Shown: one piece after another, positions 15,417 through 23,973 of the stretch
How the letters are laid out: each line of letters begins with the position of its first letter
Numbering within the stretch: position 1 is the stretch's first letter
Source of the DNA: Firmicutes bacterium ADurb.Bin080
GTDB taxonomy: Bacteria; Bacillota; Clostridia; Christensenellales; DTU072
DNA length: 33,965 nt
Assembly: GCA_002070965.1 (NCBI GenBank)
Contig: MWEH01000192.1
Coordinates: 1-33,965, forward strand
Direction of reading: 5' to 3'
Program-made: the position numbers and the translations under genes
Notes under the pieces: model-generated
What the model saw: the letters and a program-made list of their open reading frames with translations, nothing else
The model's database searches: none
Told to the model about the DNA's origin: nothing

Positions 15417-16292
15417 TCATAATAGACCAAGGTTCTTTAATTCTTTTTCCAATATGCTCTCGCAGGTACATTTTGTTAAAGGTAACCTAACTTCATCGCT
15501 ACAAATGCCAAGTAATTTTGCAGCACATTTTACTGGTATAGGGTTAACTTCAAGGAACAGCGCTTTAATGAAAGGCAGAATCCTGAGTTGCATATTTCTT
15601 GATTTTTCAACATTTCCAGTGAAATAGGAATCTACCATTTCGTGCATATATTTAGGAATAACATTGCTTGCTACGCTTATAACCCCAGCTCCACCTAAAG
15701 TAAGAATTGGGTAAGTTAAACCATCATCTCCGCTGTATAAAAAGAAATCATTTCCAGAGATGCAGGCCAATTCCATTATTTGAGAGATATTTCCACTAGC
15801 CTCCTTAATTGCGCAAATTCCTTTATACCCAGCCAATTTAGCAACTGTCTCTGGAAGCATATTTAAACCGGTTCTTGAGGGGACATTGTACATAATAATG
15901 GGTAAATCGACTTGATCAGCAATGGACTTAAAATGTTCAATAAGTCCTTGTTGGGTACACTTGTTATAATATGGCGTCACACACAAAAGTCCATCTGCGC
16001 CAACTGATTTAGCATCTATTGCCTGTCGAATTGCATGTTCGGTTGAATTACTACCAGCTCCCACAATTACAGGAATTTTTTTATTAACTATTTCTATAAC
16101 GACAGATGCAATTTTAATTTTTTCTTCATCAGATATTGTAGAGGGTTCGCCGGTTGTTCCATTTGCAACAAGACAAGCTATTCCACTATCAAGCTGAGTT
16201 TTAACTAGTTTTTCTAAGCTTATATAATCTATTTTATTATCAAGCATAGGTGTGATTAATGCCGTTCCAACTCCTTGAAAGATATATGCCAT
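15417..16292 (-). CDS. dapA: 4-hydroxy-tetrahydrodipicolinate synthase
   Basis: This 291-residue TIM-barrel aldolase of the DapA/NAL family condenses pyruvate with aspartate semialdehyde. It has GTTGEP (residues 45-50) with the Thr pair of the proton relay, Tyr135 in the MYNVPSR loop with Arg140, and the Schiff-base Lys163 in AIKEASGN. The start at 16292 (minus strand) is chosen because AGGGAGGG lies a few bases upstream and MAYIFQGVGTALITP is the usual N-terminus; a longer frame would begin inside asd. The 16-base gap to asd shows tight coupling. Inhibition by lysine is known for many DapA proteins and cannot be judged here. Confidence 0.96.
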   Translation of the reverse strand: MAYIFQGVGTALITPMLDNKIDYISLEKLVKTQLDSGIACLVANGTTGEPSTISDEEKIKIASVVIEIVNKKIPVIVGAGSNSTEHAIRQAIDAKSVGADGLLCVTPYYNKCTQQGLIEHFKSIADQVDLPIIMYNVPSRTGLNMLPETVAKLAGYKGICAIKEASGNISQIMELACISGNDFFLYSGDDGLTYPILTLGGAGVISVASNVIPKYMHEMVDSYFTGNVEKSRNMQLRILPFIKALFLEVNPIPVKCAAKLLGICSDEVRLPLTKCTCESILEKELKNLGLL

Positions 16293-16308
16293 ATTTCCCT
16301 CCCTTAAG

Positions 16309-17304
16309 TTAACAGAATCGTTTGTCATTCTCCAATAAATATTGAGCTATTTGAACTGCATTTGTTGCAGCACCTTTTCTTATATTGTCAGCTACTACCC
16401 ATAAATTGCACCCCGAAAAAACAGTGTTGTCTATCCGGATCCTTCCTACAAAAACCTCATCTTTATCTTCGACAATTATTGGCATGGGGTACTTGTTGTT
16501 TTTAGGATCATCATAAACGATTACGCCAGGCATATTAACAAGTGCTTCAAAAATACCTTCAAGTGTACATGGTTTTTCAAATTCAACATTTATACTTTCG
16601 CTGTGGCCGTGAAAAACAGGAACTCTCACTGTAGTTGCAGTAACTTTAATTCTTTCGTCCAGTATTTTATGGGTCTCAACAATCATTTTCCATTCTTCTT
16701 TCGTGTAACCGTCAGGAAGGAAGATATCAATTTGCGGAATTAAATTATTTGTTATTGGATATTGAAATTTACTGGTTGTTCCATTTTTAAGATCATCATA
16801 TCCTTTTTGCCCAGCGCCAGATACAGCTTGATATGTGCTATAAATTATTCTTTTTATGGAGAATTTGTCGTGAAGGGCTTTTAACGGCAACATCGCTTGA
16901 ATAGTGGAGCAGTTAGGATTCGCAATAATGCCCTTATCATGTATTAGCGCAGCTTCGCCATTTACTTCAGGCACAACGAGAGGAACTTTTTCATCCATTC
17001 TCCATTGACTTGAATTATCGATAACTAAGGAACCATAGGAAGCGAAAACTGGGGCGTAATCTTTACTAACGCTTCCTCCAGCGGAAAAAAGAGCAATATC
17101 TATTTGTTTATCTTTAATATTTTCTTCTTTCAATTCTAGAACTATATAGTCTTTATCCATAAAGTGAAGGGTGGATCCAGCTGATCTTTCACTAGCATAA
17201 AGATAATAATTATCAACAGGAAGTTTTCTCTCTTCAAGTACTTGTAAAAACTTCCTTCCCACCATTCCAGTAGCGCCAACAACTGCCATATTAATATGTT
17301 TCAT
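16309..17304 (-). CDS. asd: Aspartate-semialdehyde dehydrogenase
   Basis: The 331-residue enzyme reduces aspartyl phosphate to aspartate semialdehyde with NADPH, the branch point for lysine, threonine and methionine. It has GATGMVG (residues 10-16) for cofactor binding, the active-site Cys132 in NPNCST, and HGHSESINVE with the conserved basic residues of the second half. AAGAGG precedes the ATG. It is first in the operon with dapA and dapB. The promoter at 17337-17365 leaves a leader of only about 25 bases, so no lysine riboswitch can be fitted; control must be elsewhere. Confidence 0.96.
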   Translation of the reverse strand: MKHINMAVVGATGMVGRKFLQVLEERKLPVDNYYLYASERSAGSTLHFMDKDYIVLELKEENIKDKQIDIALFSAGGSVSKDYAPVFASYGSLVIDNSSQWRMDEKVPLVVPEVNGEAALIHDKGIIANPNCSTIQAMLPLKALHDKFSIKRIIYSTYQAVSGAGQKGYDDLKNGTTSKFQYPITNNLIPQIDIFLPDGYTKEEWKMIVETHKILDERIKVTATTVRVPVFHGHSESINVEFEKPCTLEGIFEALVNMPGVIVYDDPKNNKYPMPIIVEDKDEVFVGRIRIDNTVFSGCNLWVVADNIRKGAATNAVQIAQYLLENDKRFC

Positions 17305-17336
17305 ATAATGCCTCTTTATTCATAAAAATTAAATAG

Positions 17337-17365
17337 ATAATACCAATATGCTAATATCGTGTCAA
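17337..17365 (-). promoter_or_regulatory. Promoter of asd-dapA-dapB
   Basis: On the minus strand TTGACA (17365-17360), 17 bp, then TATTAT (17342-17337). The transcript would begin near 17330. Confidence 0.8.
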
Positions 17366-17390
17366 TTAAAATACCTTATAAATAAGTACG

Positions 17391-17455
17391 GATTTATGTA
17401 ACATTTATTCTATTTAGCAGTTTAGCGCAATAAAGCGAAAAATATCACATAAATC
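17391..17455. repeat. Inverted repeat in the asd divergent region
   Basis: GATTTATGT (17391-17399) and ACATAAATC (17447-17455) are exact 9-base inverted copies separated by 47 bases, between the two divergent promoters. It may be a regulator site or chance in AT-rich DNA. The rest of 17305-17601 holds the two promoters and otherwise nothing I can name. Confidence 0.3.
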
Positions 17456-17546
17456 TAATCCAAAAATTATAAAACTACATTGAGGATATAAAAAATACTG
17501 CAAAATAAAATAATGATATCATTTAAAATACCAAGTAGATGAAAGG

Positions 17547-17575
17547 TTTACTTTTTTTGAATGTTATAGTATAAT
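17547..17575 (+). promoter_or_regulatory. Promoter of the membrane protein-hslO-TPR group
   Basis: TTTACT (17547-17552), 17 bp, TATAAT (17570-17575). The -35 is weak (4 of 6) and the -10 perfect. Confidence 0.6.
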
Positions 17576-17601
17576 TTTTAATTAAAATACTACCCTAATG
17601 G

Positions 17602-18696
17602 ATGGAGAAAATGATTAACTCTAACACTGCTCAAAGTAAAGAAAAAAAAATTAGTTCTTACAAAATTAAACTTATAAGTAATCTCGTTGTTTCCCAGGAA
17701 GATAGGGCAGAAGAGATTAAAGGAGCATATCCAGGGGGGAGATTTAAACGTTACATTGATATACTAAAAACATATTTTCAGCCTTTGATGATTGTAAACT
17801 TATTGACAATGCTTTTTTGCCTTCCAATTATTGCTTCTCTTTTATTTTTTGAAATTTATGGATATGAAGAATTTGGATACCTATTAGCAGGAATTGGTGT
17901 TTCTGATGCCCCGTTTCTTCTAAATGGATTTGGTTTAGGTTTATCTTCGGGACTATCAATAAATTCAGCATCTTCAATCATGCTAAAAGCATATATGGTT
18001 TTAGTCGGGTCTATCACAGTTTTTCTGCCTATTGTTGGAATAGGGCTGGCGGGAAACTTCTATGTCTGTTCCAAACTGGTTTGGGGAGAAACTCTGTTAA
18101 TGAAAAAGGACAAGTACGGCAACGATGTTCCGAGAATTATTAAAGAGTTCTTTAAAGGGGTAAAATTCCTCTCGGGTAAAATGGTCCCTTCAATCTCAAT
18201 TTTCGGGATAATTTTTAGTGGGACTGCCTTTATGATACTTGAGTTTTCGAACTCATTTTTAATTGGAACAACTAATCCTGGACATTATATTGGATTAATT
18301 TTAACAATAATATTATCCATTTTTTCCGCAATGGTGATGACCACCTACTTACCGTTCAACGTGTCCTATAAAAATATTAAAGTTATGGACAGATTAAAGA
18401 ATTCTTCAATTATTGCGTCGGGTTTCTCATTTTCATCGATACTAGCATTTGCTTTTTCCATATTCCCTTTCGCTTTATTGTTTGTAGGAGATATGGTTAA
18501 ACTTATCATTACTATCGTAATTCTTTCTTTTGGACTTTCGCATTTTTGTTTAGTATTAACCAATTATGCTGATTACAACAGCGAAAATTTGATTCAGCCT
18601 TTATATCAACAAGAGATTAAAGCTCAATTGCGTGCTGAGAGAAAAAGAACCAAGAAGGTCGAAACACAGAAACAAGTATATAAAAACAAAAAATAA
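17602..18696 (+). CDS. Polytopic membrane protein of unknown function (possibly DUF624/YesL-like)
   Basis: The 364-residue protein has a polar N-terminus of about 60 residues, then about six hydrophobic segments, then a very basic C-terminal tail (LRAERKRTKKVETQKQ). The phrase FQPLMIVNLLTMLFCLPII resembles the first helix region of DUF624/YesL proteins, and the protein is longer than typical YesL because of both tails. That match is tentative. Starts at ATG 17602 or ATG 17611 are possible; GGAG lies close before the second. It is followed 45 bases later by hslO with no promoter seen. The basic tail should face the cytoplasm and could contact nucleic acid or phospholipid. Confidence 0.65.
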   Translation: MEKMINSNTAQSKEKKISSYKIKLISNLVVSQEDRAEEIKGAYPGGRFKRYIDILKTYFQPLMIVNLLTMLFCLPIIASLLFFEIYGYEEFGYLLAGIGVSDAPFLLNGFGLGLSSGLSINSASSIMLKAYMVLVGSITVFLPIVGIGLAGNFYVCSKLVWGETLLMKKDKYGNDVPRIIKEFFKGVKFLSGKMVPSISIFGIIFSGTAFMILEFSNSFLIGTTNPGHYIGLILTIILSIFSAMVMTTYLPFNVSYKNIKVMDRLKNSSIIASGFSFSSILAFAFSIFPFALLFVGDMVKLIITIVILSFGLSHFCLVLTNYADYNSENLIQPLYQQEIKAQLRAERKRTKKVETQKQVYKNKK

Positions 18697-18741
18697 TATT
18701 TTAAGGTTTATACCCATTATAAGTAACGTTTGAAGGTGATA

Positions 18742-19608
18742 ATGACGGACATTATTCTTAGAGGTCTTGTTTTTGATAAGCAGGCTCGTATTGCAGTTAT
18801 AGATACTTCCGAGATGTTGATCCATGCGAGCAAAATTCATAATTTAGTTCCTATTGCTCAAAATGCAATGGGTAGAGCATTGACAATAGGTGCTTATATT
18901 TCTTATAACATGAAGAACAAACTTGGTAGATTCAACGTGATCATTGATGGCGAAGGCCCTCTGGGAAAAATATATGTCGCGGGGGAAAATCAAGGGAAAA
19001 TAAAGGGTTATATTGAAAATCCTAACAAACTTGAGTTAATAGGGTCCCCTGCTGAAAATATAAAAGAAGCTGTTGGGCAGAAAGGATATTTCACTATAGT
19101 AAAAGATATGGGATTAAAAGAACCATATATTGGAAGTACCGAAATTGTTTCAGGCAATATATCAGATGATTTTGCATATTATCTTTTTGCAAGCGAAGGG
19201 ATAAAAAGTGCTATTGGTTTAGATGTTTTCATCCACGAAAATAGGCTTTGTTCATATGGAGTAATTTGCGAAGCAATGCCTGGTGTTTCGGAGGAAGCAA
19301 TTTTTATTTTGGAAGATATAATGAGTCGATTTAAAGAAATTTCCTTGAGGATTGCTAACTTCGGAGTTGAAGCCACTTTTAATTATTATTTTAAACATTT
19401 TGGAGCAGAATATCTGTCAATTGATAAACTGGATTTTTTTTGTAACTGTGAGGCTAGGGCTGACGACATAATAAAAAGCATCGGAGAAACGGAAATAGTA
19501 GATATTCTACGGGAAAAACCAGAGGTTGAGATACATTGTGATTATTGCGGGAAAAACATAGTATACAATAAGAGCAGACTCGAAAACGTTTTTGAGAGGA
19601 GTTTTTAA
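18742..19608 (+). CDS. hslO: Hsp33 redox-regulated chaperone
   Basis: This 288-residue cytoplasmic holdase is activated by oxidation and unfolding. The four zinc-binding cysteines are present as CNC (residues 234 and 236) and CDYC (266 and 269), so the redox switch should work. ATG 18742 is selected because AAGGTG lies just upstream and MTDIILRGL is the normal N-terminus; a TTG 12 bases earlier is less likely. The next gene begins right after the stop codon (ATG 19610) and its ribosome binding site lies inside the hslO end, so the two are translationally linked. Confidence 0.95.
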   Translation: MTDIILRGLVFDKQARIAVIDTSEMLIHASKIHNLVPIAQNAMGRALTIGAYISYNMKNKLGRFNVIIDGEGPLGKIYVAGENQGKIKGYIENPNKLELIGSPAENIKEAVGQKGYFTIVKDMGLKEPYIGSTEIVSGNISDDFAYYLFASEGIKSAIGLDVFIHENRLCSYGVICEAMPGVSEEAIFILEDIMSRFKEISLRIANFGVEATFNYYFKHFGAEYLSIDKLDFFCNCEARADDIIKSIGETEIVDILREKPEVEIHCDYCGKNIVYNKSRLENVFERSF

Positions 19609-19609
19609 T

Positions 19610-21337
19610 ATGGCAGTTTTGTCAATGTTTCAGTCCGCTGATTTTTATTTTTCAAATGGTAAAAAATTTTTCCAAAAAAAAGAGTACTTGGATGCTATTT
19701 CCTATTTAAAAAAAGCTGTTGAGTTGGACCAATCTGAAGAGCATGTGCTTGAACTTGCTCTAGCGTATTCCCAAATCGGAGCTTATAATGAAAGCATTAT
19801 TTTATTCATTAATCTTTGGGAAAAAAAGAGATATTTAGAATATAGTTTAGCGCTTGCAAAAGATTGCAGACAGCATGCCTTTCTTCATGGTAATTATAGC
19901 TTTCCTGACAATGGCTGGCTTATTCCCAATTCGCATAGGTTTAAACCCGGGAATGTACCAAGGCTCGCGCAATTTTGGGAAAATATCAACTTTGAGTTAT
20001 TAGAGGAGTTGTCTTCCTCCGTGAATAATAGGATGATACTTTTAAATGAAGAGAAGTATCCTTCTTCAGAGCTAATATTGATTGATACGATTTCTAGACG
20101 GAACCTAGCGAGAGCTTATGTTGCATATGATTATTACGTTAAAGGAAATTTCGACAAATCAATATCGACATGTATGATTATCGAACCAGAAAGTGAAGAA
20201 TATGAAATGGGATTGGATATAATGGCTCGGGCAGCATACGAAAATGGTGACAGTGAGCTTGCTGAAAGTGTAGCATTGAAATTATTAGAAATAGACAATC
20301 AAAATACTACCCCATACGACATATTGTTAAAGATATACATATCAAAAGATTTAATTCATGATAAGGGTTCATTTTTTGATTCTTTAATTAATAAGATATC
20401 TCTTCCAGACAATTCGCATGCTTTAAAGTATTTGGCTATAGTATTTAGCACTAATGGGCTTCATGAATACGCGAATAAGGCTGCCGAAAAATTGTTTCGG
20501 TTAAACGAAATGAACAGCATGGGGGTTTCCTGTTATATTGGAGTTCTCATAAATTCTGGAGAATTAGAGAAAGCGAGAAAATTATGTCGAAAATACTCTC
20601 CGATTTTCCCCAACGACTTAGAGATTACTTTTTTAAATTGGTATGTGGATAGCTCTTCTGTTGCACATAATGAGGTATATTTTTCTAATCGTTTCTCGCC
20701 AAAAGTCACAGAAGAGCTTATTCGATCTTACGCAGAAGAATTTTACTCAAACTGCCTCAGAAACAATGATGATATATATTTGACAAAAAAAGCTTATGAC
20801 TTATTGGATGTAATATTTGCCTTTCAAAATCCTCAACCAATAATAGAGGCATTGTCTCTCAATAACTCCAATAAAGAAGATACGTATCAACAATATCTAA
20901 TTAATAAACTTAAAAATATTGATATAAGAAACACATGTAAAGCAACTATAATGTTTTCATTACTTGTCTCTGAAAGAAGTTTGTCAAAGAAGATTACTTT
21001 TCCTTATGATTCAAGCATTATATCAGGATATGTAAGGAGTTTTCCTTTTCCCAAAACGGCAAAAGGGAGTTTGTTCAAGGAAGTATACGCAGCTGTATAC
21101 ACTTACTTGCTATTACACGGAAATGAGATTATTAGTGATGAATTGAAGGGGCTTTCGGATAAAATATACAATATTGAAGAGAATATGAAATCATACGGTG
21201 CATTGTGTTCTTTATTGCTCTATACATATCAAAAAGCAAAAGATAAAGAAGTTAATCTTCCTCAAATAGTTAAGATATTCGGAACAAACATGAAAACGTT
21301 CAACAAATATTTGAATTTCTTTCGAAATATTGAATAA
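19610..21337 (+). CDS. TPR-repeat protein of unknown function
   Basis: The 575-residue protein has tetratricopeptide-like helices at the N-terminus (ADFYFSNGKKFFQKKEYLDA, then YLKKAVELD) and again in the middle (MARAAYENGDSELAESVALK and KAAEKLFRLNEM). No signal peptide or membrane segment is seen, so it is probably a cytoplasmic scaffold. The C-terminal 150 residues are helical without a recognised domain. ATG 19610 is set by AGAGGAG, 8 bases upstream and inside hslO. Its place behind hslO may mean a role in proteostasis, but this is only context. It ends at a shared hairpin facing the minus-strand operon. Confidence 0.8.
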   Translation: MAVLSMFQSADFYFSNGKKFFQKKEYLDAISYLKKAVELDQSEEHVLELALAYSQIGAYNESIILFINLWEKKRYLEYSLALAKDCRQHAFLHGNYSFPDNGWLIPNSHRFKPGNVPRLAQFWENINFELLEELSSSVNNRMILLNEEKYPSSELILIDTISRRNLARAYVAYDYYVKGNFDKSISTCMIIEPESEEYEMGLDIMARAAYENGDSELAESVALKLLEIDNQNTTPYDILLKIYISKDLIHDKGSFFDSLINKISLPDNSHALKYLAIVFSTNGLHEYANKAAEKLFRLNEMNSMGVSCYIGVLINSGELEKARKLCRKYSPIFPNDLEITFLNWYVDSSSVAHNEVYFSNRFSPKVTEELIRSYAEEFYSNCLRNNDDIYLTKKAYDLLDVIFAFQNPQPIIEALSLNNSNKEDTYQQYLINKLKNIDIRNTCKATIMFSLLVSERSLSKKITFPYDSSIISGYVRSFPFPKTAKGSLFKEVYAAVYTYLLLHGNEIISDELKGLSDKIYNIEENMKSYGALCSLLLYTYQKAKDKEVNLPQIVKIFGTNMKTFNKYLNFFRNIE

Positions 21338-21361
21338 AAAAAAGGGGCTGTTATAAGCCCC
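21336..21361 (-). terminator. Terminator of the glyS-PAP2 operon (shared convergent hairpin)
   Basis: GGGGCT (21344-21349) pairs with AGCCCC (21356-21361) around GTTATA. Read on the minus strand the stem is followed by eight T (21343-21336), a strong terminator directly after the PAP2 gene. On the plus strand the T tract after the stem is weak, so it serves the TPR gene less well. Confidence 0.85.
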
Positions 21362-21366
21362 CATTT

Positions 21367-22353
21367 TCATTCAGTTTTTGCCACTTCATTTTTTTTATTT
21401 TTCAATTGTCCACCTAGATCAGGGACTTTGCTTATTAGAATCCATCTGGTTAAACAAGCTGTGCCATAACCAATAAATCCCCCGAATAGAATGTCAGACA
21501 AATAGTGAGCGGCAACTACAATTCGACTTATCCCCACCAAAGTTGTGTAAAGAATTGGAACACACCAAAAGATCCAACGTTGTTTTTTTAGCTTTTCAAA
21601 AATATCCGGGACTATTATTAACCCAAAGGAGGCTGCGGCAGCAACTGTATGTCCGGAAGGGAAAGATTTAAAAGCATCTTCATCCGTTGCTAAGAATATT
21701 TCTTTATAAATCTCAGTCCTAATTTCAGGAGGGCTAAATATATTTATTTGATACCAAGGCGTAAACCCAGCATAGTCAGGACATATTACAGAGACAGCTA
21801 AAGGGGCAAGCTCATTACCGGGTGTCATTGTTCTAAAGCGTTGTCTCTCCCATAACATTTTCATTATTTGCACAAAAATATTACTTAAAGCAGTAACAAT
21901 GATTAGAAAAATTGCAAACCAAAGTAGTTTTCTCATTTTTTCTTTAGGGACAAACATACAGCTAAAAATAGTTAAAGAGGTTAATAATAAGGAAAATGCC
22001 GCTTGATAGAGATATGGATAAAGAATACTATCATCGGCAAATCGTCCCCATAACCAAGTTATAAGAACAAAATATCCTGCAAAAATAACAATCGCGAATA
22101 AAACTTTCAGAAAAATATTAATTTTATTATTTTTGCCGAAGTTTTGATAAAATAAAATAGTCCCTGCAACCGGAGCAACGAGATAAGTGGGCAGTTCTCC
22201 AAAATTTGCAAAATATTGTCCATAAAAGTTGTTGGGTGAATATAAAGCTTTATTTATTTGAAGATCTAAAAATGCGGAAATAATTGCAAGGGCAACGAAG
22301 ATTCCTACTGAAATACCTAACTCTATCCAAGACGTTTTTGTAAGTTTTTTCAT
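21367..22353 (-). CDS. PAP2-family membrane phosphatase
   Basis: The 328-residue membrane protein has about seven hydrophobic segments. The three PAP2 motifs are visible: KMLWERQRF (Lys-x6-Arg, with Phe where Pro is common), SFPSGHT, and SRIVVAAHYLSD with the catalytic His. Members hydrolyse lipid phosphates such as undecaprenyl diphosphate or phosphatidic acid at the outer membrane face, so lipid-carrier recycling is a fair guess. Two extra N-terminal helices and a large loop between motifs 1 and 2 make it longer than minimal BcrC-like proteins. Start ATG 22353 (minus strand) follows AGGAGG. It lies 11 bases after glyS and is cotranscribed with it. Confidence 0.88.
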   Translation of the reverse strand: MKKLTKTSWIELGISVGIFVALAIISAFLDLQINKALYSPNNFYGQYFANFGELPTYLVAPVAGTILFYQNFGKNNKINIFLKVLFAIVIFAGYFVLITWLWGRFADDSILYPYLYQAAFSLLLTSLTIFSCMFVPKEKMRKLLWFAIFLIIVTALSNIFVQIMKMLWERQRFRTMTPGNELAPLAVSVICPDYAGFTPWYQINIFSPPEIRTEIYKEIFLATDEDAFKSFPSGHTVAAAASFGLIIVPDIFEKLKKQRWIFWCVPILYTTLVGISRIVVAAHYLSDILFGGFIGYGTACLTRWILISKVPDLGGQLKNKKNEVAKTE

Positions 22354-22364
22354 TTTTCCTCCTA

Positions 22365-23750
22365 TCAAAAATTTATTTTATTCGATATATAATCTTCTAC
22401 ATCGCAAATATTAATTCTTATTTGTTCCATGGTATCCCTATCTCTAATTGTGCAGGTATCATCGTCTAAAGATTGAAAATCAATTGTTAGGCAGAAAGGA
22501 GTACCAATTTCATCGTGTCTTCTATATCTTTTCCCAATAGAACCAGAAGCATCAAAATCTATTGAAAACATTTTTGAAAGTTTAGAGAAAACTTCTTCGG
22601 CTTTTTCAGTAAGGCTTTTCTGAAGAGGAAGTATGGCTAGCTTAAAAGGAGATAGTGTTGGATGTAAATGTAACACCACTCTTGAATCTCCTCCGGGTAG
22701 TTCTTGTTCTTCATAAGCATTACACAATACAGCAAGTAACATACGGTCTGCGCCAAGAGATGGTTCTATCACAAAAGGAACAAAGCGTTCATTAGTGTTT
22801 GGATCAATATACTCCAGAGATTTTCCCGATCTGGAAATATGTGCTTTCAAATCAAAATCTGTTCTGTCTGCGATTCCCCAAAGTTCTCCCCATCCAAAAG
22901 GAAAAAGAAACTCAAAATCTGTTGTCGCTTTGCTATAGTGGGATAATTCCTTGGGGTCATGGTCACGAAGCCTTATTTTTTCATTCTTTATGCCGATATT
23001 TAAAAGCCAGTTCATGCAAAAAGATCGCCAATAGCTAAACCATTCTAAATCTGTTCCAGGTTTGCAAAAGAACTCAAGCTCCATTTGTTCAAATTCCCGA
23101 GTCCTGAAAATAAAATTACCTGGGGTAATCTCATTTCTAAAACTTTTACCAATTTGGGCAATGCCAAATGGAATTTTTGCTCGAGAACTTCTTAAAACAT
23201 TGTTGAAATTAACGAAAATTCCTTGGGCCGTTTCGGGTCTTAAATAAACTATGTTTGCACTTTCTTCGGTAACGCCTTGGAAAGTTTTAAACATAAGGTT
23301 AAATTGTCTTAATTCAGTAAAATCGGAAGCACCGCAAACGGGACATTTGATCCCTTTGTCTTTAATAAATTGTTGTAGTTGAGAGTTATTCCACCCGGCA
23401 ATTGAGAGGTCAATGGAATTTTTTTTGATATATTCTTCAATTAAAGTATCAGCTCGATGTCGAGATTTACACGATTTACAGTCCATCAAAGGATCGGAAA
23501 AACCTCCGATGTGACCACTGGCTTCCCAAACAGTAGGATTCATAAGTATTGCGCAATCAATACCATAATTATATCTGCTTTCTGTAACGAATTTTTTCCA
23601 CCAGGCTTTTTTAATATTATTTTTCAACTCAACTCCCATGGGGCCATAATCCCAGGTATTTGCTAAGCCTCCGTATATTTCACTTCCGGGGAAAATAAAT
23701 CCGCGACCCTTGCATAAAGCAACAAGTTTCTCCATAGTTATTTCAGCCAT
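22365..23750 (-). CDS. glyS: Glycyl-tRNA synthetase, dimeric class II type
   Basis: The 461-residue enzyme charges tRNA-Gly. It belongs to the alpha2 type found in Bacillota, Actinomycetota and eukaryotes rather than the tetrameric GlyQ/GlyS of most bacteria. It has [17 protein letters not shown] at the N-terminus, zinc-type cysteines ([11 protein letters not shown] and CPVCGASD), [12 protein letters not shown] of motif 2, then EPSLGADRM near the end of the catalytic domain and a C-terminal anticodon-binding domain. AGAGGT precedes the ATG. No T-box leader fits: the promoter at 23786-23814 leaves roughly 30 bases. Also called glyQS in some genomes. Confidence 0.96.
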   Translation of the reverse strand: MAEITMEKLVALCKGRGFIFPGSEIYGGLANTWDYGPMGVELKNNIKKAWWKKFVTESRYNYGIDCAILMNPTVWEASGHIGGFSDPLMDCKSCKSRHRADTLIEEYIKKNSIDLSIAGWNNSQLQQFIKDKGIKCPVCGASDFTELRQFNLMFKTFQGVTEESANIVYLRPETAQGIFVNFNNVLRSSRAKIPFGIAQIGKSFRNEITPGNFIFRTREFEQMELEFFCKPGTDLEWFSYWRSFCMNWLLNIGIKNEKIRLRDHDPKELSHYSKATTDFEFLFPFGWGELWGIADRTDFDLKAHISRSGKSLEYIDPNTNERFVPFVIEPSLGADRMLLAVLCNAYEEQELPGGDSRVVLHLHPTLSPFKLAILPLQKSLTEKAEEVFSKLSKMFSIDFDASGSIGKRYRRHDEIGTPFCLTIDFQSLDDDTCTIRDRDTMEQIRINICDVEDYISNKINF

Positions 23751-23785
23751 TTTTACCTCTAAAAAAGATATTTCTTATTGGAACT

Positions 23786-23814
23786 ATGTTAGTATTTATA
23801 ACCAATAATGTCAA
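23786..23814 (-). promoter_or_regulatory. Promoter of glyS
   Basis: Minus strand TTGACA (23814-23809), 17 bp, TAACAT (23791-23786). Perfect -35, moderate -10. Confidence 0.65.
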
Positions 23815-23909
23815 GTTTATTAAAATTTTTATAGTATTAATTGTCCGATTTTAAAGTACGAGATTATTGTTGCTAGAATAATAAGTTTTTTTATTAATAT
23901 GGCATGTAA

Positions 23910-23938
23910 TTGTATCAATACTTAAACTTATGTATAAT
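23910..23938 (+). promoter_or_regulatory. Promoter of the M16 peptidase-ftsK-rimO-cinA operon
   Basis: A perfect TATAAT (23933-23938), preceded by TG, with TTGTAT (23910-23915) 17 bp upstream. The -35 is weak. Confidence 0.55.
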
Positions 23939-23973
23939 ATAATCTAAATAAAGAAAATACTATAGGGGGTTGC

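Noticed and set aside
14921..15490. A 189-codon open frame on the plus strand across dapA/dapB
   Set aside because: It lies opposite well-supported dapB and dapA with clear catalytic motifs, and its translation shows no domain or ribosome binding site.
22799..23247. Plus-strand open frames opposite glyS
   Set aside because: Shadows of the synthetase gene with no start signals.
23751..23973. Possible T-box leader for glyS
   Set aside because: The best promoter leaves about 30 bases before the start and no T-box sequence (TGGNACCGCG-like) is seen; the same holds for proS.
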